Origin: Candidatus Magnetominusculus sp. LBB02
GTDB lineage: Bacteria; Nitrospirota; Thermodesulfovibrionia; Thermodesulfovibrionales; Magnetobacteriaceae
Length of the DNA: 42,525 nucleotides
Assembly: GCA_022321325.1 (NCBI GenBank)
Contig: JAKOEO010000031.1
Span: 1-42,525 of the forward strand
Direction: 5' to 3'
Part shown: piece after piece, positions 1 to 6,470 of the stretch
Position numbering within the stretch: the stretch's first letter is position 1
Layout: every line of letters starts with the position of its first letter
Program-made: the position numbers and the translations under genes
Notes under the pieces: model-generated
Told to the model about the DNA's origin: nothing
Seen by the model: the letters and a program-made list of their open reading frames with translations, nothing else
Database searches by the model: none

Positions 1-7
1 CTCTCAT
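1..7 (-). CDS. start of a second copy of the RlpA-like gene, cut by the window edge
   Basis: Only the start codon and the next base or so of the following codons are inside the window. The bases match the start of the RlpA-like gene at 2968, with the same GGAGG ribosome site five bases before the ATG. The gene body would lie to the left, so I cannot tell whether it is complete, diverged or broken. Confidence 0.5.
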
Positions 8-26
8 AACTACCTCCGGGTTTTAC

Positions 27-54
27 AGCAGAGATTCTGCTATGAATATAGCAG
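27..54 (-). promoter_or_regulatory. two overlapping, mutually exclusive hairpins (left copy)
   Basis: AGCAGA-GAT-TCTGCT (27-41) and CTGCTAT-GAAT-ATAGCAG (37-54) are both perfect inverted repeats and share bases 37-41, so an RNA could form only one at a time. They lie between the predicted transcription start (about 58, minus strand) and the ribosome site of the gene starting at 7. Confidence 0.6.
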
Positions 55-64
55 TCCATAGACA

Positions 65-93
65 ATCATAACACGGAATGAATTATTAGTCAA
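65..93 (-). promoter_or_regulatory. sigma70-like promoter, left repeat copy
   Basis: On the minus strand, -35 TTGACT (88-93) and -10 TATGAT (65-70) are separated by 17 bases. It should drive the gene that starts at position 7 and runs off the window. Confidence 0.65.
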
Positions 94-210
94 GATTTAT
101 TTTAGCGTTAATAGAATTATTATTGTATTAGTGTTATGCTTGATCGCTCTGTTGGTTTATGCAGCTTTCTCGCTGTTCACGCACCGCCGGAAAATGTTAA
201 ACTCTACCGT

Positions 211-255
211 ATGTCGGTAACAAGTCATCAGATAATGTTCGGTCCATTCCTTTAG
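211..255 (+). pseudogene. 5' stub of the DNA methyltransferase gene
   Basis: ATG at 211 begins the same reading as the full methyltransferase at 3172: MSVTSHQI here, MSATSHQI there. After base 236 the sequence changes and reading stops at TAG (253-255). It is a duplication remnant rather than a gene. It shows that the repeat boundary lies inside the methyltransferase coding sequence. Confidence 0.8.
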
Positions 256-737
256 TACTGCCTGTCTTTGCATCTTCGTATGTTTAAATCTTTATTTGTG
301 AAATTATATGTAACCTCGCCCTCATATATATCATCGCCGTTAGCGTTGACTGCGCCCTGTTCCACCGTGAAACTAAACGTTATATTTACTTTGTCTAACT
401 CAACGCCAGGGCGAGTCTTTATTACCACGAAATCATCGTAGAAAAATGGCATATAGAACCCTCCCGGGCCATTCCATTTATAGCCATGATAAGTCCCTCT
501 GCCGTTGGTGTATTTATCCACCTCAAAGATAAATCCCGGTGGGTTATGTAATAAGCTATATATTTCGGCATCACTTGCCTGAAAATCTAAACCGACTACA
601 CGGTAAAAGGTTTTGTCGCTCTTGGGCAATTGCTTCAACGCGACGCAGAAGAGGTTATCGTCCCCTTCAGCAACTGAGAAGGCAACCAATACGATTGTCA
701 GGATGATTAATGTCTTCGCGGCTTTTTGGGTAAGCAT
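252..737 (-). CDS. small secreted protein, third member of a tandem paralogous trio
   Basis: 161 residues of unknown function. Residues 1-24 form a signal peptide (MLTQK, then a run of I, L and V ending near VAEG), so the protein is probably exported. The mature part has an early Cys (NLFC), a K-x-FYRV strand, an E-IY motif, then a hydrophobic DDFVVIK strand and a Cys near the C-terminus (RRCKD). The same order occurs in the two upstream neighbours, so the three are paralogs, this one being the most diverged. Its start overlaps the end of the upstream gene by 31 bases, which suggests translational coupling. It is the last gene of the unit and no terminator is visible after it. Confidence 0.7.
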   Translation of the reverse strand: MLTQKAAKTLIILTIVLVAFSVAEGDDNLFCVALKQLPKSDKTFYRVVGLDFQASDAEIYSLLHNPPGFIFEVDKYTNGRGTYHGYKWNGPGGFYMPFFYDDFVVIKTRPGVELDKVNITFSFTVEQGAVNANGDDIYEGEVTYNFTNKDLNIRRCKDRQY

Positions 738-1195
738 TTATTTATCTTTTCCACATCAAAATCAGGGTCATTAAAGTTGTCCAACATGCCAATATCTGTG
801 CCGATGCCACCCTCTTTCTTCATATATATTACGTTAAATATTATAGATATTTTCTCTCCGGCGATATCTTTAGGCTGTCTAAAGATAACAAATTTCTCAA
901 GATCTTTAGCCCTGATGGTATGTTTGTCTGACTTTGCCGTGGCGGTCACATGAGTAGTGTCCCTATCTGAATCGCTGTCAAAAACATATATCCATGAAGA
1001 TGGTAACTTGGGAAAGTCATATATATAAGCATTGTCAACAGTCATATCGAATGCCCTAACTCTATATGTTTTATGATAAAGTCTATAGTGAAACGAGGCA
1101 TAATAGTACGTATCTTCACATTTAGCCGCGACATCGGTAACGGCAGCCAGCATAACCGCCGAAACTATCAGCAAGAAAGTGAATCTGTTAATCAT
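707..1195 (-). CDS. small secreted protein, second member of the trio
   Basis: I chose the ATG at 1195 because it opens a clean signal peptide (MINRFTFLLIV...AVTDVAA), giving about 162 residues; an ATG at 1246 would add 17 hydrophilic residues overlapping the upstream gene. The mature protein begins KCED and continues K-x-YRVRAF, then AYIYDFPKLPSSW, ending in KINKCL. These blocks match the upstream paralog (KCEN, KYKVRAF, IYSMPKIPIGW, IRKCL). The two conserved cysteines could form a disulphide in the periplasm. I recognise no known family. Confidence 0.7.
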   Translation of the reverse strand: MINRFTFLLIVSAVMLAAVTDVAAKCEDTYYYASFHYRLYHKTYRVRAFDMTVDNAYIYDFPKLPSSWIYVFDSDSDRDTTHVTATAKSDKHTIRAKDLEKFVIFRQPKDIAGEKISIIFNVIYMKKEGGIGTDIGMLDNFNDPDFDVEKINKCLPKKPRRH

Positions 1196-1227
1196 TGCCG
1201 CAAACCCATGTTTATGCACGATATCCT

Positions 1228-1671
1228 TTAATACTCCTTCAGGCATTTACGAATTTCCTTTATAATAAAGTTGTCTTTATGAAGAACTTTTATTTCAGGC
1301 GTTCTATTTGGTTTGTAATAAGTCAGCGACATTTCAAAATATATTTCTTTTTCTGGACGGCCTTCGGTGACAGCAAAGGTGAGAAAATCCTTAAAAAAGC
1401 CAATATCAACGGCGTCCTTGTCCGTATACGCCGCGGCAATCAATTCGATTGCACGCTCACCATTAAAGGCATAATGCCAACCTATGGGTATTTTTGGCAT
1501 GCTGTAGATCAGACGGTCTGATTCTAAAAAAAATGCCCTAACCTTGTACTTCTTCTTAAGAAATGAGTCTTTTAGTGAAATGGTATAAAACTTATTCTCA
1601 CATTTTTCTGCAAACCCAGCCGCTGATGAGAACACCACCGATGATACAACTAACAGAACTATTAATCTCAT
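1228..1671 (-). CDS. small secreted protein, first member of the trio
   Basis: About 147 residues from the ATG at 1671; a TTG two codons upstream (1677) is possible. A signal peptide (MRLIVLLVVSSVVFSSAAGFA) precedes KCEN. It shares with its neighbour a KYKVRAF strand, a D-x-x-IYSMPKIP-x-GW block, a DNF motif and a terminal KCL, so one ancestral gene was duplicated in tandem. A G-rich ribosome site (GGGCAGG) lies nine bases before the ATG, and a good promoter lies 54 bases upstream. Function unknown; an exported structural or binding protein is the most that can be said. Confidence 0.72.
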   Translation of the reverse strand: MRLIVLLVVSSVVFSSAAGFAEKCENKFYTISLKDSFLKKKYKVRAFFLESDRLIYSMPKIPIGWHYAFNGERAIELIAAAYTDKDAVDIGFFKDFLTFAVTEGRPEKEIYFEMSLTYYKPNRTPEIKVLHKDNFIIKEIRKCLKEY

Positions 1672-1724
1672 ATACAATGACCTGCCCTTAGCTCCAGTAT
1701 TCGCTTAAAATATTCAACGATCTT

Positions 1725-1754
1725 ATTCTAAACATACGTATAGGTGCATGTCAA
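1725..1754 (-). promoter_or_regulatory. promoter of the secreted-protein trio
   Basis: On the minus strand, TTGACA (1749-1754) and TAGAAT (1725-1730) are separated by 18 bases. The predicted start near 1718 leaves a leader of about 47 bases before the ATG at 1671. Confidence 0.7.
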
Positions 1755-1771
1755 GCATTTTTTTATATAAA

Positions 1772-1802
1772 AAAGAGAGGAGCCTGTTGCGCTCCTCTCT
1801 TT
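1772..1802 (-). terminator. intrinsic terminator of the RlpA-like gene
   Basis: A 12-bp perfect stem (AAAGAGAGGAGC with GCTCCTCTCTTT) closes a 7-base loop. On the minus strand it is followed by a T-rich run reaching 1755. It begins nine bases after the stop codon of the gene ending at 1811, and insulates that gene from the trio promoter just beyond. Confidence 0.88.
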
Positions 1803-1810
1803 CTATCAGA

Positions 1811-2968
1811 TCATTTAGATTTCCGATGGGGCGGTTTTGGGCGTTGATTTTTTGGGCCTTTGGCTCTCTTTCCTTTAATCGCTCTCATTGCGGCATCCAC
1901 TTGTTTTACTAATTCCGGTCTATGCTCAGAAGCCCACCTTTTTTGTTCGTTATAGTCGTGCTCTGCTTCTTCAGGTTTTAGAAACTTAACCGTTACATTT
2001 AAGACGCCTTTGCCCATATTGTCACCCGCAATCTTGGCATATGCCGCACCAGATAGGTCTATGGCTCTTGTTGCGTCTTCATGTGCGTGCTTACCATCTT
2101 TGTCCCCGACGGGAAATGGCCCTACATCATTAACTTTGACTATAACACTCCTTGGAGGTTTGGTATCATTGTTTGTAACCTTGGCATATACAAATTTCCC
2201 TTTATGAATATCGCCAACATAGAGTGGCTGCATTGCCGCGCTATAGCCATACATATCATAATTAGGGCCACTTGCCGTTGGACTATCATGCAAGGACGCA
2301 GCATAAACAGACGCCTGTGTGTCGCACTCATTGCCGTGGCATTTTGTATGCCTTTGCTCGTCAAAAGTACCCCTCTTAACAAGGGTATCCTTATCTTTGG
2401 GATCCTGCCTTTCCACGTTTATTCGTGTCCACTTCTCGTGCGTCGCGTCAATCTGTTCCTTAGTTGCACCCGATGGTATCTTAGGAGGCTCATTATCGCT
2501 GACCTTTTGCACGCCAGCATCCTCATTAGCCGTATTTTTAACGAAGATAAAAGACCCTGGTACCGGTGCGCCGATAATTCCGGCCATAAGTGTATCTACC
2601 TCATCAGTGCCGGCCTTGTCGGCTATGCCGGACCAGAATGGTAGATCCTGCTCTATGAGATTCACTGCCTTTGCGTAAAGTGGATAGGAACGGCCTTTTG
2701 AGAGTTCATTAAGCCCTTCACCAGAAGTCATAGCCCCGCTATTGACATCCCGCCCTAATTCCTCCGCCTTGTCTTTTAGTTCGCTGTCCCTTGGCTCCAA
2801 CTTACCGTCGGCTGCCGCCGCCTCAACTCTGCGTTTAATTGCGGCTTTGTCCTTTTCCACTTTCTCAAGCAGCTTCTCTGACAACTCGCCGCTGCCATGA
2901 GAACATCCCGGCTTGCTTCCAAGAAACCTGCCCGTCTTTGGATCTTGAATATAACAAACTTCTCTCAT
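1811..2968 (-). CDS. RlpA-like double-psi beta-barrel protein without signal peptide
   Basis: 385 residues. Residues 215-330 read as an RlpA-type double-psi beta-barrel: ASVYAASLHDSPTASG, YDMYGYSAA, VTNN, VIVKVNDVGPF, AIDLSGAAYAKI and GKGVLNVTVKF, in the order found in septal RlpA lytic transglycosylases. The His and Asp positions used by lytic RlpA proteins appear kept (H227, D281). RlpA is normally an outer-membrane lipoprotein, but this protein has no signal peptide or lipobox. It begins with a polar DPKTGRFLGSKPGC stretch of a kind often seen in phage proteins. Residues 25-75 are charged and helical, and the last 25 are strongly basic. It could be a phage-derived wall-acting enzyme, an effector exported another way, or a cytoplasmic protein reusing the fold. 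Ribosome site GGAGG; own promoter and terminator. Confidence 0.75.
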   Translation of the reverse strand: MREVCYIQDPKTGRFLGSKPGCSHGSGELSEKLLEKVEKDKAAIKRRVEAAAADGKLEPRDSELKDKAEELGRDVNSGAMTSGEGLNELSKGRSYPLYAKAVNLIEQDLPFWSGIADKAGTDEVDTLMAGIIGAPVPGSFIFVKNTANEDAGVQKVSDNEPPKIPSGATKEQIDATHEKWTRINVERQDPKDKDTLVKRGTFDEQRHTKCHGNECDTQASVYAASLHDSPTASGPNYDMYGYSAAMQPLYVGDIHKGKFVYAKVTNNDTKPPRSVIVKVNDVGPFPVGDKDGKHAHEDATRAIDLSGAAYAKIAGDNMGKGVLNVTVKFLKPEEAEHDYNEQKRWASEHRPELVKQVDAAMRAIKGKRAKGPKNQRPKPPHRKSK

Positions 2969-2987
2969 AACTACCTCCGGGTTTTAC

Positions 2988-3015
2988 AGCAGAGATTCTG
3001 CTATGAATATAGCAG
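2988..3015 (-). promoter_or_regulatory. overlapping alternative hairpins in the RlpA-like gene leader
   Basis: Same pair as at 27-54: a 6-bp stem (2988-3002) and a 7-bp stem (2998-3015) sharing five bases. With transcription starting near 3019, the 7-bp hairpin sits at the very 5' end of the mRNA and the 6-bp hairpin lies between it and the GGAGG site. It could be an attenuator-like switch, an mRNA-stabilising 5' hairpin, or a DNA operator. Confidence 0.6.
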
Positions 3016-3025
3016 TCCATAGACA

Positions 3026-3054
3026 ATCATAACACGGAATGAATTATTAGTCAA
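3026..3054 (-). promoter_or_regulatory. promoter of the RlpA-like gene
   Basis: On the minus strand, TTGACT (3049-3054), a 17-base spacer and TATGAT (3026-3031). Predicted start near 3019, leader about 50 bases. Confidence 0.7.
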
Positions 3055-3171
3055 GATTTATTTTAGCGTTAATAGAATTATTATTGTATTAGTGTTATGC
3101 TTGATCGCTCTGTTGGTTTATGCAGCTTTCTCGCTGTTCACGCACCGCCGGAAAATGTTAAACTCTACCGT

Positions 3172-4479
3172 ATGTCGGCAACAAGTCATCAGATAATCAC
3201 GGGCGATAGCAGGCAGATGAGCCTAATCGCTGACTCATCAGTCCATCTGGCCGTCACATCCCCCCCATACTGGCAGCTTAAAGACTACGGCTCTGTCAAT
3301 CAAATCGGCTTTCATTTGAGCTATGAAAGTTATATCAATAACCTGAATCTCGTATGGAGTGAATGCCACAGGGTCTTACATCAGGGCTGCCGACTCTGCA
3401 TAAATATAGGAGATCAGTTTGCCCGTTCTGTCTATTACGGGCGCTATAAAGTGATTCCAATCAGGACGGAGATTATTAAATTTTGCGAGACCATTGGGTT
3501 TGACTACATGGGCGCCATTATCTGGCAAAAGGTTACCACGTGTAACACAACGGGCGGGGCCTCCATTATGGGCAGCTTCCCATACCCCCGAAACGGCATC
3601 CTGAAACTCGACTATGAATTTATCCTGATATTCAAAAAGCAGGGGACATCGCCCGTGCCGTCAAAAGAGCAAAAGGCACTCTCGGCGATGACTAAGGATG
3701 AGTGGAATACGTATTTCTCCGGCCACTGGCACTTTGCCGGTTCAAAGCAGGACGCCCATATTGCCGTGTTCCCGGAGGAGCTGCCAACGCGTCTTATTAA
3801 AATGTTTTCGTTTTGCGGCGAGACGGTCTTAGACCCGTTTATGGGCAGCGGCACTACCGCCCTTGCCGCCCGTAATTTAGGCCGCAATTCAGTTGGTTAT
3901 GAAATTAATCCCGACTACATTGCGGTAATCAAAGACAAGCTCAACGTGAACCAGTGCGACCTTGCCGGTACAGAATATATTTTCAGAGACGATATTATTA
4001 ACGCTAACTTTGACAAGGATATTGAAAAACTGCCCTACATCTTTAAAGACCCGCATAAACTAAACAAGCAGGTTGATATCAAGAAACTCCAATTCGGCTC
4101 AAAAATAGATAAAGACAGCACCCAAAGAGAGCAATATTATTCAGTTAAAGAGGTAATAAGTCCGGTGCTGCTAAGGCTGAACAGCGGCACGGTCGTGCGT
4201 CTGATTGGAGTGAAAGAAAAAGAGGCCGCTAATGCTCAGGCCGTAAAATATTTGATTGAAAAGACAAAGGGCACAAGGGTGTTTATGAAATTCGACAGCG
4301 AGAAATATGACGACGGCAATAATCTGCTATGCTATCTCTACCTTAGCAATAAGACCTTCATAAATGCCCATTTGATTAAAGGAGGACTGGCTCTGCCGGA
4401 TATGTCTTTCAATTTCAAACACAGAGACAGATTTCAGAAACTAGCCGCGCAATATGACCTAAACAGGGAGGCACGATGA
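3172..4479 (+). CDS. DNA N4/N6 methyltransferase with C-terminal SNase-like domain
   Basis: 435 residues from the ATG at 3172. Motif IV is TSPPYW (residues 29-34) and the AdoMet-binding motif I is DPFMGSGTT (221-229), so motif order is that of the beta class. SPPY favours N4-cytosine as the target, though N6-adenine is not excluded. Residues 325-428 resemble the staphylococcal-nuclease fold: VKEVI, VVRLIGV, then KYDDGNNLLCYLY, then FINAHLIKGGLA. Against S. aureus nuclease, R35 and E43 look kept, but D21, D40 and R87 appear replaced by V, K and N, so it is probably a binding rather than a cutting domain. No restriction enzyme gene is adjacent. An in-frame ATG at 3097 would add 25 residues; neither start has a ribosome site. 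I chose 3172 because IITGDSR then lies close to the N-terminus. A TAAACT box seven bases upstream suggests leaderless translation. Confidence 0.88.
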   Translation: MSATSHQIITGDSRQMSLIADSSVHLAVTSPPYWQLKDYGSVNQIGFHLSYESYINNLNLVWSECHRVLHQGCRLCINIGDQFARSVYYGRYKVIPIRTEIIKFCETIGFDYMGAIIWQKVTTCNTTGGASIMGSFPYPRNGILKLDYEFILIFKKQGTSPVPSKEQKALSAMTKDEWNTYFSGHWHFAGSKQDAHIAVFPEELPTRLIKMFSFCGETVLDPFMGSGTTALAARNLGRNSVGYEINPDYIAVIKDKLNVNQCDLAGTEYIFRDDIINANFDKDIEKLPYIFKDPHKLNKQVDIKKLQFGSKIDKDSTQREQYYSVKEVISPVLLRLNSGTVVRLIGVKEKEAANAQAVKYLIEKTKGTRVFMKFDSEKYDDGNNLLCYLYLSNKTFINAHLIKGGLALPDMSFNFKHRDRFQKLAAQYDLNREAR

Positions 4480-4814
4480 GCATATCAGTTAGACAGCAGA
4501 CCGGGGAGTTAGCGGTGGCCATCATAAACGGGCGCATAGACTCTGCCGCGGCTCTGGATATTGAGAATGGGCTTAATGATATCATAGCAGGCGGTAAGAC
4601 TAAGGTAGTGGTTGACCTGTCGGGGGCGGAGTATATAAGCAGCGGCGGCCTGAGAGCACTTCTTGGGGCGGCAAAGGAATTGAAGGCAAAGGGCGGGGAT
4701 TTGCGCCTCTGTGCCATGACTGCCGGTGTGTTAAAGATATTCAAAATGGCAGGATTTACGCAGGTATTTCAGATATATGACACAGAAACCGGCGCGATAA
4801 AGAGTTTCTCGTAG
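4476..4814 (+). CDS. STAS-domain anti-sigma factor antagonist (SpoIIAA/RsbV type)
   Basis: 112 residues, one STAS domain. The strand VKVVVDLSGA-type core (KTKVVVDLSGAEYISSGG) leads into the Ser pair (S55, S56) where these proteins are phosphorylated by an anti-sigma kinase. The unphosphorylated form binds the kinase and frees the sigma factor; close relatives control other kinase or phosphatase switches. No kinase or phosphatase gene is nearby, so the partner is encoded elsewhere. Its ATG overlaps the methyltransferase stop (ATGA), so the two are probably translated together, which is unexpected company. Confidence 0.9.
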   Translation: MSISVRQQTGELAVAIINGRIDSAAALDIENGLNDIIAGGKTKVVVDLSGAEYISSGGLRALLGAAKELKAKGGDLRLCAMTAGVLKIFKMAGFTQVFQIYDTETGAIKSFS

Positions 4815-4830
4815 TACGGCATGGGGCGGC

Positions 4831-6198
4831 ATGTGGTTCGTAGATAAGATAAAGAATACAGTTGCGAAATACTCAATGCTTAACGCCGGCGACACGGTAA
4901 TTGCCGCCCTATCGGGCGGGGCGGACTCAACTGCGCTGCTTCATTGCCTTGCGTCGCCTGGCTTTGGTCTGAGGCTTTACGCCGTGTACATAGACCACAG
5001 CCTTAGGCCCTTTGAGACGCCGGGCGAGATTGACTTTTGCGCAAATCTGTGTAAGACCGTCGGCGTTTCATTTTATACGGAGCGGATTTCTCTTGCCGCA
5101 GGGAAAAAGTCAAACGCCCAGGATGCTTTAAGAAAGCTTCGGTATGAAGTCCTTGAGCGAATTGCAATTGAGCAGGGGGCGGCAAAAATTGCCGTAGGCC
5201 ATAACAAAGACGACCAGGCCGAGACTGTCCTCATAAATTTCATAAGGGGAAGCGCCCTCGCCGGTCTTGGCGGCATTGCCCCATGCCGCGGAAAGATAAT
5301 AAGGCCGCTGATTGACACTACAAGGGCTGATATAGAAAAATATCTTATCGAAATCGGCACACAATTCGTTACAGATTCGTCTAATCTAACGCAGAAATAT
5401 ACGCGCAACAGGATGCGCCTTTCCCTCTTGCCTGTCCTAAAGACGTATAATCCAAACATCGTTGATACCTTATCCAAAAACGCTGAAATTATCAGAGATG
5501 ACAATACTTACATGGAGAGGCTCTCGATAAAAAAAACCATGACCCTGATAAGCCGCAAGTCTGCCCAAAAGATAGAGCTGTTCCTTGCCCCGCTTCAAAC
5601 TGTTGAAAAGCCAATTCTTAGAAGGGTCTTAAGGACTGCGCTTGGTTCTGTTGAGAGCCTCAGGGGCATAGGCGCCGTCCATATTGACGACATCATTTCA
5701 CTGATAAAAGACTCGCCCACAGGTGCCGTGATTCAATTGCCCAAGGGAATATCCGCCATAAAGGGCTATGCCCTTCTGACCATAACGACCCAACAGAGAC
5801 CGGCGGCAGTTGCCAAAACGTATGCCCTGACAATACCCGGCGAGCTGGTTGTCGAAGAGGTCGGCGTTGTGATAAGGGCGACTATTGCCGGTGGCTTCGA
5901 AAAGAGCGCCGATAAGCAAAGCCTGACAGTGGACGGCAGCAGGCTTGCAAGTTCTCTTACCGTACGGGGGCGTCTTGACGGGGATTATTTTTTCCCGATG
6001 GGCTTTGGAAGAAAAAAGAAGGTGCAGGATTTCTTTGTAGATGAGAAGGTGCCAAAGGATGTACGCAACAGCGTGCCGCTTGTCTTTTCAGGCGGCGATT
6101 TGGTCTGGATAGCCGGCGTCAGAGGCGACGACAGGTTCAAGCCTGACGATGGGACAACGAGATTTGTAAGGCTTGAGCTATTGCAGATGAGGACATAG
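4831..6198 (+). CDS. tilS: tRNA(Ile)-lysidine synthase
   Basis: 455 residues. The PP-loop ATP-binding motif is SGGADS (residues 28-33), followed by the VYIDHSLRP and VGHNKDDQAET motifs of TilS. The enzyme joins lysine to C34 of the CAU-anticodon tRNA-Ile in the cytoplasm, so that it reads AUA codons, and it is essential in most bacteria. The C-terminal part (VRGRLDGDYFFPMGFGRKKKVQDF) matches the TilS substrate-binding region, so the gene looks full length. It lies 16 bases after the STAS gene in the same direction. Confidence 0.96.
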   Translation: MWFVDKIKNTVAKYSMLNAGDTVIAALSGGADSTALLHCLASPGFGLRLYAVYIDHSLRPFETPGEIDFCANLCKTVGVSFYTERISLAAGKKSNAQDALRKLRYEVLERIAIEQGAAKIAVGHNKDDQAETVLINFIRGSALAGLGGIAPCRGKIIRPLIDTTRADIEKYLIEIGTQFVTDSSNLTQKYTRNRMRLSLLPVLKTYNPNIVDTLSKNAEIIRDDNTYMERLSIKKTMTLISRKSAQKIELFLAPLQTVEKPILRRVLRTALGSVESLRGIGAVHIDDIISLIKDSPTGAVIQLPKGISAIKGYALLTITTQQRPAAVAKTYALTIPGELVVEEVGVVIRATIAGGFEKSADKQSLTVDGSRLASSLTVRGRLDGDYFFPMGFGRKKKVQDFFVDEKVPKDVRNSVPLVFSGGDLVWIAGVRGDDRFKPDDGTTRFVRLELLQMRT

Positions 6199-6199
6199 A

Positions 6200-6400
6200 T
6201 TATTGTTCCATCACACGTTGCAGCGCCCACATTAACCGCTCATAGCTCCAACCAACCTGCTCGGCGTGCCTGAGGATTTCCTCATAGACAGACCGTTCGC
6301 TCTCGCCAAGGAATGCCGCGCCGCCGTTGATTATCTTACTAAGAATGGCATGGTCAGTCTGGCTAAGGACTTCAAAAATATCATCGGTGTCGGCGCTCAT
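6200..6400 (-). CDS. small hypothetical protein, probably leaderless
   Basis: 66 residues, acidic N-terminus (MSADTDDIFEVLSQTD), then a helical part rich in E, R and W. No signal peptide or membrane segment, and no family recognised. Its stop is two bases from the convergent tilS stop. There is no ribosome site; instead a promoter with TATAAT ends seven bases before the ATG. The good promoter placement supports it as a real gene despite its size. Confidence 0.55.
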   Translation of the reverse strand: MSADTDDIFEVLSQTDHAILSKIINGGAAFLGESERSVYEEILRHAEQVGWSYERLMWALQRVMEQ

Positions 6401-6407
6401 TATTAAG

Positions 6408-6437
6408 ATTATACCTATTTCACGAAATTTACGGCAA
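6408..6437 (-). promoter_or_regulatory. promoter abutting the start codon of the 66-residue ORF
   Basis: On the minus strand, TTGCCG (6432-6437), an 18-base spacer and TATAAT (6408-6413). The expected transcription start, 6401, is one base from the A of the ATG at 6400, giving an almost leaderless mRNA. Confidence 0.62.
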
Positions 6438-6470
6438 CATCTGCCGCACCTTGGCCGATGTGATTTTGGG

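Larger units (their letters stand above)
1..236. repeat. left copy of a 236-bp direct repeat
   Basis: Position n here matches n+2961 in the right copy. I find one difference over 236 bases (T at 218, C at 3179) and similarity stops sharply after 236. The left edge is the window edge, so the repeat may be longer. It contains the start of a minus-strand gene, its promoter and leader hairpins, and the first codons of a plus-strand methyltransferase. The near-identity points to a recent duplication or to gene conversion. Confidence 0.95.
2962..3197. repeat. right copy of the 236-bp direct repeat
   Basis: It matches 1-236 with one mismatch. It spans the first two codons of the RlpA-like gene, its promoter and leader, the divergent intergenic region, and the first eight or nine codons of the methyltransferase. 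Unlike the left copy, both flanking genes are complete here, so this is probably the original arrangement. Confidence 0.95.

Noticed and set aside
258-282. Similarity of the end of the third secreted gene to the start of the RlpA-like gene
   Set aside because: The match is about 18 of 20 bases and then falls apart, and it lies outside the repeat. I take it as chance.
3097-3171. 25-codon extension of the methyltransferase from the ATG at 3097
   Set aside because: No ribosome site, and the added sequence precedes the conserved IITGDSR start. The same bases occur in the stub at 136-210, so conservation there reflects only the duplication.
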